From Fonsecaea monophora (Eukaryota > Ascomycota > Eurotiomycetes > Chaetothyriales > Herpotrichiellaceae), in contig NW_019173944.1 in NCBI RefSeq assembly GCF_001642475.1, positions 372,001-436,000 on the forward strand: a stretch of 64,000 nucleotides of DNA. The letters are read 5' to 3'. Every line of letters starts with the position of its first letter. The stretch's first letter is position 1. This document shows positions 23,568 to 33,716 of the stretch, in pieces. The position numbers and the translations under genes are program-made. The notes below the pieces were generated by a model. It was not told where the DNA came from. It did not search any database and was given only the letters and a program-made list of their open reading frames with translations.

Positions 23568-25217
23568 CTATATTGTGTCGAACATTTTCCGACCCTGAAA
23601 CCAAGTCTCGCGCACACTCGCCTGAAGTAAACCTTCTGACGTCCAGTCCGTGTCGAGCACGACAAAGTCCGCGCTCGACCCCTTTCTTAGACTGCCCGTC
23701 CACCCCTCTGCATGGCGGGAATATGCCGCTCCGGAGGTGGCGGCCCTCAGCGCCGTTGCTAGAGACACGGCGAACTGCGGGTTCGTTCTGTCGAGCGACC
23801 TTGGATCGAGGGCCGACCGGCGCGTGGTGGCGTTGTAGATATTCGGGAGTGGCAGGTGCGCGGCGGTGGGGGCGTCGGTGCCAAAGGCCAAGGGGGCGCC
23901 GTGGTCGAGAAAGTCGCGATATGGAAAGGCGCGGCGGCACCGGTGCGTGCCGAGGAGGGTTGGCCAGGCTTTGAATAGCGCCGGGTCCGAATGCACGGGT
24001 TGCACTGAGGCCGTGATCCCCAGGTCTCCCAGTCTCTTTGCGTCGTGCTCCGAGGCCAGCTCGAGATGTTCCATGCGGTGGCGCCGCGAGAACGGGCGGT
24101 CGAGGCCCGCAAACGCGTCGATTGTCTGCGTGATGGTCCTGTCGCCGATGGCGTGCACGGCACATTGCAGGCCCGCGGCGTTGGCCTGGCGGATGACTCT
24201 AGACATCTTGTCTGCCGGCCAAATGGGTTCGACGATGTGATCCGATGGTGCCGGGCTGTACGGTTGGCTCAGCGCCGCCGTGCAGCTGTCGACGACACCG
24301 TCGCCGATCAACTTGATCCCGACAACACAGAAGGACGGCGACGTCGAGGGGTGGAATTTCCCATGCATTTCTATGGCCTTCTCGAGTCTGTCCTGTATCT
24401 CCTCGTCCGAGTCGCTGTACGCGATGAGCCAGTGCGCGGCCAGGTGCAGTGGAAGTCCGTGGCGAGCGCGGTAGGTTTCCAGGGCGTCCCACGCGTCTTC
24501 GTCCATGGCCATGTCAATAACCCCAGTGTAGCCCGCCTGCGTGTAAGCAGCTACGGCTTGGTGTAGCGCCGTCTGCTTCTGTTCCGCCGTCAAAGTCTTG
24601 CCCATGAACGGCCACACGAGCGAAAACAACGCCCCTTCGTCCAACAAACCCGACGGCCTACCCTGCGCGTCCCGGTGGATGGTCCCTCCTGGAGGATCCT
24701 TCGTCGCCGCATCCACTCCGAGCTCCTCCAGCGCGGCGGTGCTGCACCAGGCTGAATGTAGATCCAGGGCCTCGACATAGATCGGGCGAGAGTCGAGGTC
24801 GTCCAACATGCTGGCCAGCGCCTGTCCGGCCGTCGAAGCCTGGATCCAGCCTTTGCACAGGATGCGCGGCGCCGTCGGCTGTGAGGCTGCGAAGGTGCGG
24901 ATCTTCTGCCGGATCTCCTCGAGAGATTTGCACGACATGACATCGAGCTTGCCGAGCGACATCCCAAAGTGCAGCATGTGGACGTGCCCATCGATGAAGC
25001 CCGGCGTCACGACACGGTTGGCGACGTCGACTTCTGTGACGCTGATGCCCCCACCGTCAGAAGCCAACATCGTCTGTGCGAGGTTGCTCGTCTCTTCCCC
25101 CTCGGGACCGACGTACTCGATCACCCCATCCCGAAAAACCAGACATCCCGCCACGAGACCTTCGGAGTCGTCGGTGCTCGTGAACAGCCTGGCGTTTCTC
25201 ACGATCGTCACAACCAT
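23568..25217 (-). CDS. Amidohydrolase 3 family metal-dependent hydrolase
   Basis: Single exon, 549 residues, ATG at 25215-25217. The architecture is that of the YtcJ-like amidohydrolase 3 family: a small N-terminal beta sandwich (NARLFTSTDDSEGLVAGC), then TPGFIDGHVHM with metal-binding His78 and His80. Further active-site motifs follow in order: VVGIKLIGDGVVDSCTAAL, AVHAIGDRTI, RRHRMEHLE, SVQPVHSD and FGTDAPTAAHLPLPNIY, with a final beta-sandwich return (GSSADFVVLDTDW). Substrate is unknown; members hydrolyse amides or related bonds of small molecules. The coding region is GC-rich compared with its flanks. It is divergent from the Zn2Cys6 regulator at 26299, suggesting local control. Confidence 0.92.
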   Translation of the reverse strand: MVVTIVRNARLFTSTDDSEGLVAGCLVFRDGVIEYVGPEGEETSNLAQTMLASDGGGISVTEVDVANRVVTPGFIDGHVHMLHFGMSLGKLDVMSCKSLEEIRQKIRTFAASQPTAPRILCKGWIQASTAGQALASMLDDLDSRPIYVEALDLHSAWCSTAALEELGVDAATKDPPGGTIHRDAQGRPSGLLDEGALFSLVWPFMGKTLTAEQKQTALHQAVAAYTQAGYTGVIDMAMDEDAWDALETYRARHGLPLHLAAHWLIAYSDSDEEIQDRLEKAIEMHGKFHPSTSPSFCVVGIKLIGDGVVDSCTAALSQPYSPAPSDHIVEPIWPADKMSRVIRQANAAGLQCAVHAIGDRTITQTIDAFAGLDRPFSRRHRMEHLELASEHDAKRLGDLGITASVQPVHSDPALFKAWPTLLGTHRCRRAFPYRDFLDHGAPLAFGTDAPTAAHLPLPNIYNATTRRSALDPRSLDRTNPQFAVSLATALRAATSGAAYSRHAEGWTGSLRKGSSADFVVLDTDWTSEGLLQASVRETWFQGRKMFDTI

Positions 25218-26298
25218 TCTTTTGGAGAGAAATTCTTTTCAGGTGTTGGGGTGGCACGATGCTGTGAACCGAAAAATCTATTTCCGTGTACAATCATCGA
25301 CCCTTGTTTCCTCAACGATACAAGCCCTCAACTCCGATACCCTCTCTTTTTTTTTATCCCGTCTTGCCAAATTTCCCATCTTGCCTAAAATTCGAGTCGG
25401 AAGGGACATCCTGCGCAAATGACGAGCGGACTCCTCCGAACGACTCTCATACCGCGCTCCGGGAACCATTAATAGTGGAACTGTGTGACCGTACAAGCTG
25501 TTCCGGAGAGGTGGAGGTGGTGGCGACAACTACTAATTGCGGGACATCCCATGCGATTGAGACAGGAACAAAAAAACTGCGCAAAGTGACGCTATTGGTG
25601 CCTGCTCTCTCCCTCAAAAGTTTCTTCAGCCTTGATTCGATTGAACAATGTTTGTGACTTTTGCTCACAAAGATATTCTAGAATGCAAGTATGCTTCAAT
25701 CTAATCTTCACTAAAACAGGGGTTGCAGCATACCTAGGTATAAGTTACGATGGTACATAGGTGGTGGTTGATCTATCTATCCGCGAGTCAACGATATTGT
25801 CCCCAATGTGTATTGCACGCATGGTATGGAGCCCCTATCTTTCGGCGTTCTAGCATTCTCATATCCCCAGCAAGGCCTTGCTAAACCCTTTGTCGCGCAG
25901 ATAATGTAGGTTTACATGGATAATTGCAGTCTGTTGTCGAAGAGCAAGGGCAGTTTCTCAGGACTGAAAGAAGGAAAAGGCGCACAGCCTTAAGGGATCC
26001 GAGATATAGTTTTTGTTCGAGTGCGTTGTTTGCGGAAGGCTAGGTTGATACCTGGTGATAAGGGTTTGCGGAACGTGTTACAACTGGTTGGATTGTCACC
26101 TCTTTGCCCCTAGGATTCGCTTGATCTCGCTAACACCAGGTCAGTAAGGTTAAGCCGGAAACAACGGTGGTTGCGGAGTCCTCCGCATTGGACGCCTACA
26201 GTCAGAGCTGGTCGGTACTGATCTCAGAAACAACCCAGCTCTTCAAGTCTTGTTCAGAACCCACCTCTTCTGATGAACACTTGTGATCCTGCCGGATC
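25218..26298. other. Divergent promoter of amidohydrolase and regulator
   Basis: About 1.1 kb with no supported gene. It contains a CGG-N6-CCG motif at 26174-26185. Confidence 0.5.
26174..26185. promoter_or_regulatory. CGG-N6-CCG candidate Zn2Cys6 site
   Basis: CGG AGTCCT CCG, an inverted CGG pair with six-base spacing, 114 bp upstream of the Zn2Cys6 gene start. This geometry suits Zn2Cys6 dimers such as Ppr1. It may serve autoregulation or control of the divergent amidohydrolase (inference). Confidence 0.35.
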
Positions 26299-28062
26299 AT
26301 GGGCCAGCCGTCGGAACGGGTCAAGAACTATCGCGCGCCGCGGCGAAGGCCGGCACATTTACGAACCAAAACTGGCTGTCTGACGTGTGAGTTTGATGCC
26401 GTCTTCTTGCGATTTCTCGCTTGTCAAACTTGATGGTGGAAGGATTGCCGATTGATTGCTTGCGCAGGTCGTCAGAGGAAGAAAAAGTGCGATGAGCACC
26501 GGGGTGTGTGCCACAACTGCGCCAGAAGAAAGACTGACTGCGTCTGGCCTGCGAAGCTGAATTCGCAGCCCAATAAGCAAAGTCCCAGCGAGGTTCAATC
26601 TGATGCACCTTCAAACACTGGCCTTACACCCGAGTCTGTCGATAATGACAATGATGGACTCCATATTGTTCCAAACGAAGACCGGCAGTTATGTACCTCC
26701 ATATCACTGTCGTCCAATTCGCACTCGCCAACATCTCCTGTCCTTGCCATCGATGACCTCGACAAAGCCAACCACGAATTTCCTCTAGTCGTCTTTCCCC
26801 AACTCAGAGCCATCACTTCTAGTAGCAAAATCTACAGTCCTCCTGTCTTCGATTACATGCGGATGGTCTTTGTCCCGCAGTTGGTTCGACCGGCGACCGA
26901 TGGCCAATACATCAGAGATTTTACAAGCGGGAGTCTTCAAGTCGCAAACTACATTCCGGTCTTCATGGATGCGCTGTTGGCTTGCTCTGCTGCCGAGATT
27001 AAAGAGAACGACCCCTTCCATCTCAGGATAGCTGAATCCCATTATGTCAACGCCGTGCGCGGGATGCGAACTTACCTCGCCGAGGATGATTCTGCACAGG
27101 CTGAAATTATTGCTCTACGGACTGTCCTCATCCTATGTATATATGAGGTGGGTGCTCACATGCTATTCAAAGCCTGAGATAGCTGATCATTTTTGCAGAG
27201 AACTCGACTATACCGCTCCGAAGGAGTGTCCACCCACATATATGGTGCCGCTGCACTACTCAAGTCATGCTGGAAGCGAATGGAGGCATCGCGAAGCATA
27301 CCAACCGCCTGGACTGCCACGCGCATCCTCACCCTGGAGGCTTTTATTTTCCACGCAGCCACGAGTATACCCTTCCAACATCCATCTCCCACGCCACCTG
27401 GTTTAGTCGATGAAGTCTTTGTGGATGCCCAGCTTATCTTGGAACAGCTCTGGCTGGAAAATACAATGAACTACTCCCTTTCTCCAGTTCTCGGCGCGCC
27501 TCCAATGTTGTTCTCGTACGTGCGACAAGTGGCATTGATGTATTCTCAATTTCGCTCCCGAAGATTCGACATTGGACGATGTTATCGCCTGGACCAGGAT
27601 CTCAGGCAATGGAGTGATGAAAACATTCCAAACTCAGACGCTGTCAAGGTGGTCGATTCCGCCAGTTACCCGAATCAAGATCTGTCCTTGTCATTGCTAA
27701 TCGATCCGAACATTACCAATCAATCTTACTTTGGCCCGAAGCTCTACAGCTTTGCTGCAAGGCTCCTCCTGAGAAATATGATAGCGCATTCTTTGGGCTT
27801 GCGAGGCCAGCTTCTCTCGACACACCTGTCTGACTTGCTCTCAATTATGATGCTTCTTGTCCGCCACATCGAACCGTCCGTGGATTATTTTGCAGAATAC
27901 TATGCCTGGCCATTCTACTGTTTCGGGGTCTGTGTTGACGACGAACAGGCCCGAGAATTACTAATGAGCAAGATCATGGGATTTTGGAAGACGACCAGGA
28001 ATGGAACGATGCGACGCTTGGCAGATATCTTGAGAGAAGGCTGGGAGCACTCTGTCCGATGA
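26299..28062 (+). CDS. Zn2Cys6 transcription factor
   Basis: Three exons, 26299-26386, 26468-27147 and 27199-28062, give 543 residues. The DNA-binding cluster is built across the first intron: GCLTC from exon 1 and RQRKKKCDEHRGVCHNCARR from exon 2, with cysteines at 27, 30, 37, 44, 47 and 54. A Ser/Pro-rich linker follows, then a helical region (~130-543) typical of fungal_trans_2-type regulators. The N-terminal PRRRPAHLRTKTGC is a basic lead-in. The gene is divergent from the amidohydrolase, a common arrangement for a pathway regulator, but no effector is known. Confidence 0.92.
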
Positions 28063-29038
28063 CACTTGCTGTGACAAGCGACTCTCTAGCGATGGTTGGG
28101 AAACACAAGGCGATGGAACTCCTCGCATACACCTCACGGATATTCACCTGACCGGCCACCCCGACACAAACAACAGCGGAGAAGGGGCGTAGGTTCCATC
28201 CTCACGTCACAAAGTGATTTCTCGGCATGATCGCATGGACGGTTTGAATATCCCAAGCTGGCGCAAACCCCGCAATGTGCATCTGCCACTCCGTCTTGGC
28301 TCGCAACGCCAAGGACTCTCGGTTATCTTGGCAGGCCATGCACGGGGCGGAGCTTCCCTCCGCCAGAAACATATTTACTGAGGTACGCCTTTGTCTTTGG
28401 GCACCGTTTCGACGTCGAGAACGACCTTCGGGACAAACTGACCCCCTTTCCCAGAAAGAGCTGGGTCTTCCGTGCTCCAACACAGTTCCCCTTGTTGGTG
28501 CGGTGTGCGGAGTGCTGGAGCAAGCTGTGGGGTTACAAGTCTTGTCCTGGTCTTGGAACAAGAGCCCAAGAAAGGAGCCAAGACTGGGCCGGTCAATAAC
28601 AAGCCTGAAGCCACCGCCGACAAGTCCCAATTCAAGTCTTGTGCCATGACCTCAATGTTGCAGTGGCATTTTTGGGGTTACAATCGATGATGGAGAGTTG
28701 GTCCTCGACGCCCTTTTTTTTTCTCTTGGGTTTCAATCCGATCAATGCGGTGGACCAGATGCCGCCGCGCACGATCCTGTACACGGAGGTCAATCAAAGC
28801 GAGCCTAGATCAAACTTCTTCGATGGGTGATTGGCGTTTTGTCTGTGGATCTCCGCGAATCCGCGATATACGACCCATGCGAATCTGTCAGGTGCTGTTG
28901 TTGGGTTCCTTGTTTTGATGGCCCGGGCTGGGAATGCATATAAGTCATATGCACTTCCCCGCCTCCTAGGGCGCCTTCTTGAATTCTGTGTGCTCGCACG
29001 CTCGAAGTTCCTCCTCGAATCACTGGTAGTGATCAACC
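28063..29038. other. Intergenic region before sugar transporter
   Basis: About 1 kb with short overlapping frames on both strands and no domain. It contains T-rich stretches near 28716. Probably the promoter of the transporter. Confidence 0.5.
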
Positions 29039-31003
29039 ATGTCTGACTCCAAAGAAGTTCGCGAGGAGGCTGTACAGCCTCGCTCCCTCTCTCTGAAAAC
29101 CACCGACGATGTCAACCGCATCGAGGCGCCCGTAACATGGAAGGCGTACTTGATGTGCGCATTTGCTTCGTAAGTCTCCTCCAACATAATTGCGAAGTGG
29201 TGACCACCTTTCGAACCTCAGCCTTTTTTTTCTCTAACACTGACAACACCATGCAGGTTCGGCGGTATCTTCTTCGGGTATGACTCGGGCTACATTAATG
29301 GAGTTCTCGGAGCAGACATCTTCATCCGGGCAGTCGAAGGACCAACTGCGGATGCCCTCAGCTCCTCGCACCAATCGCTCATCGTCTCGATCCTCTCAGC
29401 TGGCACTTTCTTCGGAGCTCTCATTGGCGGAGACATGGCCGACTTCATTGGCCGCAAGTGGACGGTCATCATGGGCTGTATGATTTACATGTTTGGTGTC
29501 GTTATCCAGATGATTACTGGAGAGGGGGATGCACTAGCGGCCATCGTTGCCGGGCGTCTCATTGCTGGTATCGGGGTTGGTTTCGAAAGTGCTATCGTGA
29601 TTCTCTACATGAGTGAGATCGTAAGGACCAATCTCTCCCGTGGATGTGAATCCTCTTGTCAACTTAATGGTGCTAACACCATGGACAGTGTCCCAGAAAA
29701 GTCCGTGGGGCCCTCGTTGCCGGCTACCAATTCTGTATCACCATCGGTATCATGCTTGCTTCTATCGTTGTCTACGCTACCGAGGATAGACGGGATACCG
29801 GCTCTTACAGAATCCCGATCGCCATCCAGTTCGCATGGGCCATCATCCTGGCTGGTGGCCTCTTCACTCTGCCTGACTCACCGCGCTATTTCGTCAAGAA
29901 GGGTCGACTGGAGGAGGCCTCGATCTCGCTGTCGAAACTCCGCGGCCAACCACGCGATTCCGACTATGTGCAAATCGAGCTGGCCGAGATCGTCGCCAAT
30001 GAGGAATACGAGCGATCCATCATCCCTTCTTCGGGCTGGTTCTCTAGCTGGGCGAATTGCTTCAAGGGAGGGTTGTGGGTCCAGAAGTCGAATTTGCGCA
30101 GGACCATCTTGGGCACTTCTCTGCAAATGATGCAACAATGGTAGGACTCCTTAACGTGCCTGAGACTATGTCTGGGTTACTGACTGCTCTTCTGCTAGGA
30201 CTGGCGTGAACTTCATCTTCTACTACTCGACACCTTTCCTACAGAGCACAGGGGCGATCGACAACACGTTCCTCATCTCCCTCATCTTCACCTTGGTCAA
30301 TGTTTGCAGCACACCACTCTCGTTCTACACCGTCGAGAAGTTTGGACGTCGTCCCCTCTTGGTCTGGGGCGCACTAGGCATGTTGATCTGCCAGTTCCTC
30401 GTCGCCATTATCGGGGTGACTGTTGGGTTCAACCACACGCACCCGGATCCGGCCGATGCGGAACTCAGCCTTGCGGACAACGTCGCCGCAGTCAACGCTC
30501 AGATCGCCTTTATTGCCATTTTCATCTTCTTCTTCGCGTCCACGTGGGGTCCGGGGGCGTGGATCGTGATTGGAGAGGTCTTCCCTCTGCCTATTCGTTC
30601 CCGCGGTGTTGCCTTGTCGACGGCATCGAACTGGCTGTGGAACACGGTATGTATTTCCCCGACAGGTGACGAGGTAACTAGCAGGAAATTCGCTGACGGG
30701 GCATGACAGATTATCGCCGTCATCACGCCCTACATGGTCGGCGAAGAGCACGGCAATCTCAAATCCTCCGTCTTCTTCATCTGGGGTGGCCTCTGCACGG
30801 CGGCCTTTGTCTACGCGTACTTCCTGGTCCCGGAGACCAAGGGCCTGACACTCGAGCAGGTCGACAAGATGATGGAAGAGACCACACCGCGCACCTCGGC
30901 CAAGTGGAAGCCGAGCACCACGTTTGCGCAGAGCAGGGCCCGGGACGGCGTGTTGGAGAAGTCGTTTATCGACGACGTCGCGCGACGCGGGTCGGCGTTT
31001 TAA
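29039..31003 (+). CDS. MFS sugar transporter
   Basis: Five exons, 29039-29169, 29257-29620, 29689-30140, 30199-30646 and 30710-31003, give 562 residues with about twelve membrane segments. Sugar-porter signatures are present: FGYDSGYINGVLG in helix 1, DFIGRKW in the loop 2-3, the CPRKVRGALVAGYQF region, PDSPRYFVKKGR after helix 6, QQWTGVNFIFYYS across an intron in helix 7, EKFGRRPLL, and PETKGLTLEQVD near the end. Resembles the fungal hexose/quinate transporter class of the plasma membrane. All introns interrupt loops or helices at phase-consistent sites and are 58-87 nt. Substrate cannot be told from sequence alone. Confidence 0.95.
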
Positions 31004-31092
31004 GAAGTGGAAGTTGCTGCACAGGAGCTTTTGCTCTCGGCCGCTCACTCTCGGACAGACACAATACCCCGTGGCTGTGAGGTGCGGTTCAG

Positions 31093-31113
31093 TGTGTGTG
31101 TGTGTGTGTGTGC
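31093..31113. repeat. (GT)n microsatellite
   Basis: About ten uninterrupted GT units in the 3' flank of the sugar transporter. Confidence 0.95.
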
Positions 31114-31335
31114 AATGGATGCAAAGCGAAGTTTGTGAGTCAGGTGATGGGGAGAGCGCGACTCCCCCGTGTAGTAGGATAGATGATGTCGATGTTCGAG
31201 GGGTGTTTAGGACGATGTGATTGATCCTTGACGCTGCTGCTGCTGCGATTTGTGAGTTGACGTATCTACCGAGTAGCGACTATTACTCCGTCGGTAGTTG
31301 ACCGCAAGTCTTGACATTATATTCTGCTCACTTGT

Positions 31336-31353
31336 TCTCTCTCTCTCTCTCTC

Positions 31354-31385
<32 letters not shown>
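31336..31385. repeat. (CT)n(GT)n compound microsatellite
   Basis: A run of CT units, a short CTGTCT junction, then about thirteen GT units. Confidence 0.95.
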
Positions 31386-31848
31386 GTCATCAACCCCCAA
31401 ACCCACTCTTCCTCTATCCCTTTCTCACCCAGCCCCGTCCACCAGCATCCATCCATGCTGTAACAGAGAGTCTTTGATTCAAAACCACAAACTGCGCAAT
31501 TTCGTGCAATGTTCTATCGACCTACCGACTTCAAAGATAAAAAGACAGTGACTGAATACTGTTATTGGACGGCACCCATAGGGTAATTGACGCTTACGTG
31601 CTGGTATTTATGGGATTTGGCAGAATTAGATAGCGTTTCTTGATCGAACCACAGAGTACGGACTACAAGTGTCTTTTCACACTTTCCCTCTCAAGTTTTC
31701 TCAAAGTAAATCCTTGCTATTAGTACCACTAATACTCAAAATACCTTTCCGCATCCGAAAACGACCTGGTTGGAATACCCGCTTGCTTGTGCTGACCCTT
31801 TTACCCAAAGGACGAGCCTGCCTACCCTAGCAGCCTGTCTGCCCCTCT

Positions 31849-32540
31849 TCAAAGCCCCGCGACACCATTCTGAATGTGCGTCGCATACCACAAGATCTCG
31901 CACTTGGAAAGGCCCATCGGGGTGCCGAGTCTCTCATCCAACACGTTCCCCCCCTTGGCTTGGTAGAGGCTCATGATGGGCGTCTTGGACGCGCTGGTGA
32001 ATCGCTTGCCGGCGGGCGCGGTGAAACAGCCCTTTGCGACGCGCTTGGTGCCGCCCTCGGTGATTTCCTGGTTCCAATATGCCAGCGAAATGCCCGGGCT
32101 GATGCTCCCTTTGACCCAGTGGGTCCAGGCCAACGACTTGTCGGCCGCAGTGGTTCCGTAGGTGCCACCTAAGGTAGACAGACGGGGGTTGGACAGATGT
32201 TAGTATCGCTGAGCTGGGGTGCCGACAAAAGACATACATTCCTTTTGGGTGAGAGAAGGGGCGTCATTCACGTACAGTAGAATATCTCTCCGTTTTTGAC
32301 CTGGAACGGCGCTTCCGCTTCGGGAGGGGTGGTGAAGCGCTCAAAGTACGGGAGGCCACTGGCCGTGTATCGCGCCTTCATCTTATCGGGCGTCGACTGC
32401 GCGTCGATGAGCGGGTCGTACGCAATCACATTGAATGACGCCGCGGTGGGATTGGTCGTCGTTACTTTTGTGGTGACGGTCATGAAGAGGATGGCGCCGG
32501 GGAGTTTGTGGCCGTCTTTGACCTCGACGGGAAGAGACAT
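31849..32540 (-). CDS. Hypothetical protein
   Basis: Two exons, 32276-32540 and 31849-32168, give 194 residues. I do not recognise the family. The gene model is credible: the ATG at 32538-32540 opens a frame that splices with a GT donor (gtacgt) and a ccttag acceptor preceded by actaac, in phase 1, restoring IFYCGTYGTTAADK. The protein is soluble, with no signal peptide or membrane segment. It looks like a small beta-rich domain (GAILFMTVTTKVTTTNPTAA, WVKGSISPGISLAYW). Its neighbours, a sugar transporter and a Nudix/eIF2B-like protein, give no functional clue. Confidence 0.65.
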
Positions 32541-33716
32541 CTCAACAGATCAGAAGAATTTCCCTGTCCAAAGGCTGGTTATGTCGAGTAAGGTGTGTGT
32601 GCTTTGACGGCAGGTTGGGAGATGGAAACTGGAAAAAGAAATGTAGATTCAGAGACTCCTTCAGACAGCTTTATATCTTGTGCGGGTGTTCATGCTGGTC
32701 TGGTCGCCAGTCAACATAGAAGGCGGCACGGGGGGCCAGAACACGTCGTGATTGACCCTCGTCACTTCAGAGCCATGGTTTCAGTGAGGTCTAGATCATG
32801 CACTGCTCTGTCACACTCGCGGAGAGCTGAGCAACCTTGACGACTGATCTCGTGCAGCAGGTGACTCGAGCTCAGCCGGCTGAGAGCAAGTCGCGTCGCG
32901 CACCTAGAGCACAACATAGAATGTCCTCACTGCCTGTGGATGCTGCTCATCTCCAAAATGAGAATCAGACATAAATGGGCCAGGTGGCTGGCTGGGTCCC
33001 GAATGCGGACGGTGAAGAAGGCTGAGGCTGAGGTTGAGGACGTGAATGGCAAAGCTGGACGATTCCAGTATGGGAAACCCAAGAAATCCATTGGGCTGAG
33101 TTGACAATCGCCATCAGACAGAGTTCGTGGCTTTTGAAGAAGATCCAATCACCAGATGTTCACAATGTTCAGGTCTGATTGTGTGGTGAGCTGATTCCCC
33201 CATGATGCTCGTGTTTACTCTCCATCTTTGCTGGCCAGGTTAGTGGGCGTCTATTGAGAAGTGCTGAAAACAACCATGCAGCTGACCCAAAAGGGCATTG
33301 TTGCGGAATTGCATGTTTTCAGAGACATGGCATTGGCTAAAACCTAACCCAAAAAGGGCCGATAAGTGAGAAAAGACCCTGGATTTTGAGTGAGCTTCTC
33401 CGCAACTATTTGACGTATGTCTAGTTGGTGGCGGTGGTCTAGACCTGGACAAAGTACAAGCTGGCAAGCCGGCTACCTAGCCCTGTTTTGTACGGTATTG
33501 CTCGATTCAGCTGCTCCTCCTGGTTCATTCAGCAGCGAGAGATTCGATAGATACAGCCCCGAATTTCATCGCAGGAAAGCAAAGGCGTGGCGGTTCTTCT
33601 CCTCGGACTCTTGAATGGTAATAACGTCGTTGGATTGAGTGGGCAGGGTCATGCCATGGAGGTGATCAGATCAATGATCCGTTCCCTGCTCACTCCTCGC
33701 GCCCACGCGCTATCGC
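32541..33716. other. Intergenic region
   Basis: About 1.2 kb downstream of the Nudix/eIF2B-like gene and upstream of the hypothetical protein. Only short frames without domains; nothing recognised. Confidence 0.55.

Larger units (their letters stand above)
31004..31848. other. Convergent intergenic region with dinucleotide repeats
   Basis: Holds two GT-rich microsatellites and likely 3' untranslated sequence of the sugar transporter (+) and the unknown protein (-). No gene supported. Confidence 0.6.

Noticed and set aside
23254..24566. Arg/Gly/Pro-rich frames overlapping the amidohydrolase
   Set aside because: Antisense and alternate-frame shadows of a GC-rich coding region with clear catalytic motifs.
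28202..28690. Several overlapping open frames before the sugar transporter
   Set aside because: None has a domain or splice support; they overlap on both strands, which points to chance.
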